64,000 bases of DNA from Hymenobacter lapidiphilus (GTDB lineage: Bacteria; Bacteroidota; Bacteroidia; Cytophagales; Hymenobacteraceae), in the NCBI RefSeq assembly GCF_003417065.2, contig NZ_QVLT01000002.1, positions 124,001 through 188,000 on the forward strand, in the 5' to 3' direction. A program made the translations under genes and the position numbers. This document shows, piece by piece, positions 61,301 to 64,000 of the stretch. The stretch's first letter is position 1. Every line of letters starts with the position of its first letter. The notes beneath the pieces are model-generated. The model did no database searches. It saw only the letters and a program-made list of their open reading frames with translations, and was not told the origin of the DNA.

Positions 61301-61975
61301 TACGATGTGGTGCTGATGGATATCCAGATGCCCGGCATGAGCGGCCTCGATGTAGCCCACGAGCTGCGCCGCCACCCCGACCCCCACCGGGCTAATACGC
61401 CCGTAATTGCCCTCACAGCCAACGTGATGCGCTCCGATAACGACGCCTACCGCGCCGCCGGCCTCGATTATCTGTCGAAACCGTTTGAGGAAGATGAGCT
61501 GTTTCATAAGCTCGAAGCCAACCTGCGGCCCGTGGCGGTTGCCGTTCTGGAAATTCAGCCTGTTCCGCCTCTGCCCGTAGTCGCGGCCGAGCCAGAGGCA
61601 GCGGTACTGCCCGGGTCCGTTCCAACCCTGTTCGACCTCACCCGGCTGCGCGATACGGCCCACGGCAGCAGCATTTTCATGCAGAAAATTATTGGCTCGT
61701 TTCGCACGCACACGCCGCTGGTCGTGAGCCAGCTGCGCGAAGCCGCCGCTGCCGCCGACTGGCCCGCCGTGGGCATGCTGGCCCACAAGCTACGCCCCTC
61801 GCTGCAGCTGCTGAGCATCGGTAGTACCGAGGAGGCCATTGCCCTGCTCGAACCTCTCTCGCGCCCCACTACCTATGCCCTGCCCGACTCCGATATCTTG
61901 CTGAGCGCCACCTTTGCGCTGGCCGAAACGCTCACCGCCGCCGTCGAGCAACTCGGTACGGTGCGGGTGGAATAG
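58385..61975 (+). CDS. five-PAS hybrid sensor histidine kinase with receiver and Hpt domains
   Basis: A 1,196-residue soluble phosphorelay kinase without membrane segments. A short coiled coil is followed by five PAS-like units (cores near VAVLVAHQNGTVALLNQEF, LHADGRLLYSNPAAEAL, ADVAVFDARHRYQFVNPAA, SAIWATDGRANVLFSNRTF and TGRILSVNPAAAQLV). Then HisKA with SHEIRTPINGIL (His-689), HATPase with NLLSNALKF, DTGIGI and GGTGLGLTISRRL, a receiver (EDHPVNQ, phospho-Asp-979 in LMDIQMPG, LSKPF) and a C-terminal Hpt domain (LAHKLRPS, His-1134). All four phosphorelay sites are present, so the final transfer must go to a separate regulator; the convergent LytTR gene is a candidate. Ligands of the PAS units are unknown. 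Confidence 0.93.
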   Translation: MAATPASAPTPESLAAELAQERRLRQAAEGQVAGLRRHLASTQRTVGRLTDSITRLTQNLRVAVLVAHQNGTVALLNQEFCDLFGISEALPLGQLDCPVEPLLETLQAHTARPELARQRLDALRQANQRVLGQDLELADGTVLELDFVPLSGPDELVAAGYLLSFRDVTQARRAEQYLHSLSRIPGQDPNLILRLHADGRLLYSNPAAEALRLEYLQPEAEPALAGQLYAAACQALGTQELVQLEVDFGPRCFQLAITPFPDDQYANLYLTDITPLKEAEKRLAEQQEFYETVLNQLPADVAVFDARHRYQFVNPAAIRNDKLRHWIIGHDDFEYAAYRRRSDKQARHRRQQFEQVVSQRVTLAWEEHLMGHDGARLALRHMAPVFTPAGELRMVIGYGIDITDRYNAEELLRQREAELRENQAFIRAVVDTTPSAIWATDGRANVLFSNRTFNELLELSSHRQSPEPGSMAARELEEFTASDEFVLRTGQELVHENTFTLRNGTTMWLQTVKRPLVRADGSVNVLGVSTDITEMKNARQTLEKSTKQYRDLMQYSQALICTHDLTGRILSVNPAAAQLVGAAPERLVGRMLREILDPGFHDELGKYLRQAHEQQQLTGLLTLSGPDGRLHHLIYDNYRVEEPGEKPYVIAYGQEITERLLAEKELIRAKEEAENTAQAKENFLANMSHEIRTPINGILGMAGLLAKTPLNETQQEHLRILRSSGRHLLTVINDVLDVAKMEAGQLELERVPFDICQSVKEAVQTLAYRAEEKGLDFRVKPLELPLSLVVGDPGRLNQILLNLLSNALKFTHQGCVELGGRLLHETDTELALEFCVRDTGIGIAPDKQESIFENFAQAYADISRRFGGTGLGLTISRRLVEQLGGRMWVESAEGQGSAFYFTLTLPKAGKLAPAPAPRPLPDYGRLRGRRVLLVEDHPVNQQLALLMLEGWAVEAHVASDGPEALHQLEARLYDVVLMDIQMPGMSGLDVAHELRRHPDPHRANTPVIALTANVMRSDNDAYRAAGLDYLSKPFEEDELFHKLEANLRPVAVAVLEIQPVPPLPVVAAEPEAAVLPGSVPTLFDLTRLRDTAHGSSIFMQKIIGSFRTHTPLVVSQLREAAAAADWPAVGMLAHKLRPSLQLLSIGSTEEAIALLEPLSRPTTYALPDSDILLSATFALAETLTAAVEQLGTVRVE

Positions 61976-61976
61976 T

Positions 61977-62057
61977 AGTTGCGCTTAGTGCTTGGGGCGT
62001 AGGGCGTAAGCTGTTCAGAACGGCCTACGCACTACGCCCCGAGCACTAAGCGCAACT
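61977..62057. repeat. family C palindrome between the kinase and LytTR genes
   Basis: Arms 61977-62011 and 62023-62057, 35 nt with three mismatches, loop 11 nt. Begins AGTTGCGCTTAGTGCTT. The right end abuts the LytTR stop (62058) and the left end lies 1 bp after the kinase stop (61975), so the palindrome exactly fills the space between two convergent genes and may act as a bidirectional terminator. Confidence 0.93.
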
Positions 62058-62786
62058 CTATATACGGTTCAGTTTGCTGAAAAAGGCCTCCTGGTAGGAT
62101 TTGCCAATGGGTACGTGCTGGCCACCGGGTACCACAGCCGCCCCGTCCTCGATGGCCTCGATGCGCTTGAGGTTGAGAATGTAGGAGCGGTGTACGCGTA
62201 CGAAATGCTCGAAGGGCAGGCGCGCATCCAGCGACTTCATGGTGGTATACACGATGTACTTCTGCTTTTCGGTAACGATTACCACGTAATCAGACAGGGC
62301 TTCGATGTAGAGCACCTCGTCGAAGTTGATGCGCACCATTTTACTGTTCACTTTCACGAACAGGTCATTATCGGGGGCGACCATGGAAGTGGCCGGTACC
62401 GCAGCGGCGGCAGCCGGCGTTTCGTGCTGTAGCAGGGCCCGCTGCACCGCCCGGCTGAAGCGGGCATAATCGAAGGGCTTAACCAGGTAATCGGTTACGC
62501 GCAGGTCGAAGGCATCGACGGCAAAGTCTTCGTGGGCCGTGGTGAGGATGACGATGGGTGGGTCGGGCAGAATGCGCAGCAAGTCGAGGCCGTTGAGCTG
62601 GGGCATCTGCACATCCAGAAACAGCACATCCACGCGGTTTCCGGCCCGGAAGTAGTTCAGGCCCTGTAGCGCGTCGTCCATCGATTCGACCAGCTTCAGG
62701 GAGCTGGTGAGCGAAATATAATGCTCCAGTGTCAGCCGGTTGATTTCTTCATCATCGATAATAGCGCAGGTGAGGATACTGGCCAT
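62058..62786 (-). CDS. LytTR-type response regulator
   Basis: A 242-residue two-component response regulator. Receiver domain: CAIIDDEEINRL (acidic pocket), FLDVQMPQLNGLDLL with phospho-Asp-58, ILTTAHEDFAVDAF and YLVKPFDYARF. A 25-residue linker leads to the LytTR DNA-binding domain (VKVNSKMVRINFDEVLYIEALSDYVVIVTEKQKYIVYTTMKSLDARL, FVRVHRSYILNLKRIEAI). It regulates transcription when phosphorylated. The start at 62786 gives the usual receiver start; upstream Mets add 15 residues. No cognate histidine kinase is adjacent except the convergent hybrid kinase. Confidence 0.93.
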   Translation of the reverse strand: MASILTCAIIDDEEINRLTLEHYISLTSSLKLVESMDDALQGLNYFRAGNRVDVLFLDVQMPQLNGLDLLRILPDPPIVILTTAHEDFAVDAFDLRVTDYLVKPFDYARFSRAVQRALLQHETPAAAAAVPATSMVAPDNDLFVKVNSKMVRINFDEVLYIEALSDYVVIVTEKQKYIVYTTMKSLDARLPFEHFVRVHRSYILNLKRIEAIEDGAAVVPGGQHVPIGKSYQEAFFSKLNRI

Positions 62787-62946
62787 GGTAGCGTAGGGAT
62801 AAGGGTGAAGAAAGCTGGGCCGCGGCCCCAACCCACGCCATCGGAGCTGCCCCGAAAAGGGACTTATCTGGGGGCGCAGCGTAATAGTGGAGTGGCTAAG
62901 CTAACCTTTTTGGATTAATCGGCCAAGCTGTGCAATGGCACCGGCA

Positions 62947-64000
62947 TTAGCTGCGGAGCGCCATCTCGGCGGCTACCAGTGCCTGCACCTCGGGCCGCTC
63001 ATAATCGGCCTCGGACTGGATGTGCGGCATCAGGCGCTGCATTACCTGCTCCTGTGCCTGCCCGTTGGCCAGGGCCTCGGCATAGGGCAGGTGCGAAAAC
63101 GTAACCTGCGAGTAGAGGGGCTGCCATTGCGCCGGGAACTGGGCAGCCAGCCGGCCCTCAATCTTTTTCTGGAGCAGGAAGCGCGGGTCGGCTACCCGGT
63201 CGCGCATTTCGTAGAAATTGTACACGGCCAGGTCGGCCATGGCGTCGGTATTGGGCTTGCGCATGGCTTCAAACCGGCGCATAATGTGCGGCCAGTCGGC
63301 GCCATGCTCTTCCAGCAGCTCGGCCAGCACGGCGCAGTCTTCGAAGCCCGAGTTCATGCCCTGGCCATAGAAGGGCACAATGGCGTGTGAGGCGTCGCCG
63401 AGTAGCAGCACGTCGTCGTTGTAGCTCCACGGAAAGCAGCGCACGGTAACGAGCGAGCTGGTAGGGTTGGCGAAGAACTCCGTTTCCAGGTCCGGCATCA
63501 GCGGCAGCGCATCGGCGAAGTGCTCGGCAAAAAAGGTGCGTACCTGGGCTGGGGTTTGCAGGGCCGCAAAGGATTTGGCCCCCTCATAGGGAAAAAACAG
63601 GGTGCAGTTGAACGAGCCGTCGAGGTTGGGCAGCGCAATCATCATGTACTGGCCCGGGGCCAGATGTGCAGCGCGTGCTTGTCGAGGGGCCAGCTGCCGT
63701 CGGGGGCCGCAGCAATGGTCAGCTCCTTGTAGCCGTAATCGAGGTACTGCTGCGAGTAGTTGAACCGGTCGGTGCGCTGCATGGCCCCGCGTACGGCCGA
63801 GTAGGCCCCATCGGCCCCAAACAGGCGCTGATAGGGCTGGGTGCGGGTCTGGCCGGTGGTTTCGTCGCGCATTTCCAGCTGGCTCCGGCGCAGATCCACG
63901 CGCTGGCAGTGCTGCTCAAACTGCACCCGGATGCCGGGCTGCTCCTCCACCAAGTCCAGCATCCGCCGGTTCAGGCCGGCCCGCGACACCGAGTAGATGG
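62947..64000 (-). pseudogene. kmo: kynurenine 3-monooxygenase gene, frameshifted and truncated by the window edge
   Basis: An FAD-dependent aromatic hydroxylase. Beyond the right edge the N-terminal FAD-binding motif should occur. The part in the window reads SVSRAGLNRRMLDLVEEQ, the FGADGAYSAVRGAM motif, GYKELTIAAAPDGSWPLDKHALHIWPR; a frame change then occurs at about 63651-63661, followed by MMIALPNLDGSFNCTLFFPYEG, LLLGDASHAIVPFYGQGMNSGFEDC and the C-terminal helix region. Adding one base to the CCC/GGGG junction gives HIWPRGQYMMIALPN, the expected continuous sequence. It would hydroxylate kynurenine in tryptophan degradation / NAD synthesis. A sequencing deletion is as likely as a true pseudogene. 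Confidence 0.85.

Overview
The window looks like chromosomal DNA of a GC-rich Bacteroidota, most likely Hymenobacter or a close relative in the Cytophagales. Four things point there: several gene starts carry the Bacteroidota -7 promoter word TAnnTTTG; a large secreted enzyme ends in a type IX secretion (T9SS) tail; bshC and ytxJ indicate bacillithiol as the low-molecular-weight thiol; and the family set is typical of the phylum (DUF1599, the BT_3928-type DoxX protein, DUF4295, CdaA next to FolP, a fused 2-oxoacid dehydrogenase E1, a short-chain-type threonine dehydrogenase, MnmD). It is an ordinary core/housekeeping region with one insertion sequence. I see no prophage, no CRISPR array and no recognisable defence island.

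Layout. 0-10 kb: APC permease, GNAT acetyltransferase, a 1,062-residue secreted sugar dehydrogenase with Ig, PA14, ricin and T9SS domains, hemB, two small lipoproteins, rocD, a DUF2314 protein. 10-20 kb: ridA, a DUF5522 protein, rpmB, M24 aminopeptidase, thioesterase, then divergently mnmD in a three-gene overlapping operon with DUF2157 and GDYXXLXY membrane proteins; exbD, formyl-THF cyclo-ligase, a carboxypeptidase-regulatory-like protein, bshC. 20-33 kb: rimO, ftsY, DUF4295 and rpmG; rlmN; a BrkB-type protein; tdh and kbl flanking a frameshifted BLUF photoreceptor gene and a patatin. 33-44 kb: cdaA-folP, DUF1599, DoxX protein, a frameshifted DppB-like permease, aroK, a fatty-acid hydroxylase-like protein, tRNA-Asn, hydroxyacyl-CoA dehydrogenase, pheS. 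43-64 kb: two related secreted proteins with a TDYxGRP motif, M16 peptidase, TonB-dependent receptor, fused E1 alpha/beta, small lipoproteins, ytxJ, osmC, lipA followed by an IS5-family element, a dicarboxylate symporter, DUF4136, a multi-PAS hybrid histidine kinase convergent with a LytTR regulator, and a frameshifted, incomplete kynurenine 3-monooxygenase gene.

Genes that work together: tdh and kbl convert threonine to glycine and acetyl-CoA; bshC and ytxJ belong to bacillithiol metabolism; rpmG, DUF4295, ftsY and rimO are a translation/secretion cluster; the hybrid kinase has every element of a phosphorelay and could feed the neighbouring LytTR regulator.

The most striking content lies between the genes. 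At least twelve palindromic elements of four sequence families (called A to D here) are scattered through the window, with arms of about 10 to 98 nt and paired substitutions in the two arms. One composite palindrome fills a divergent intergenic region from start codon to start codon, and one lies in frame inside the E1 gene at the alpha/beta junction. Four genes have TAnnTTTG followed by exactly four bases and then ATG, which predicts leaderless mRNAs. Three genes are broken by single-base shifts in short G/C runs, so sequence quality should be considered before calling them pseudogenes.
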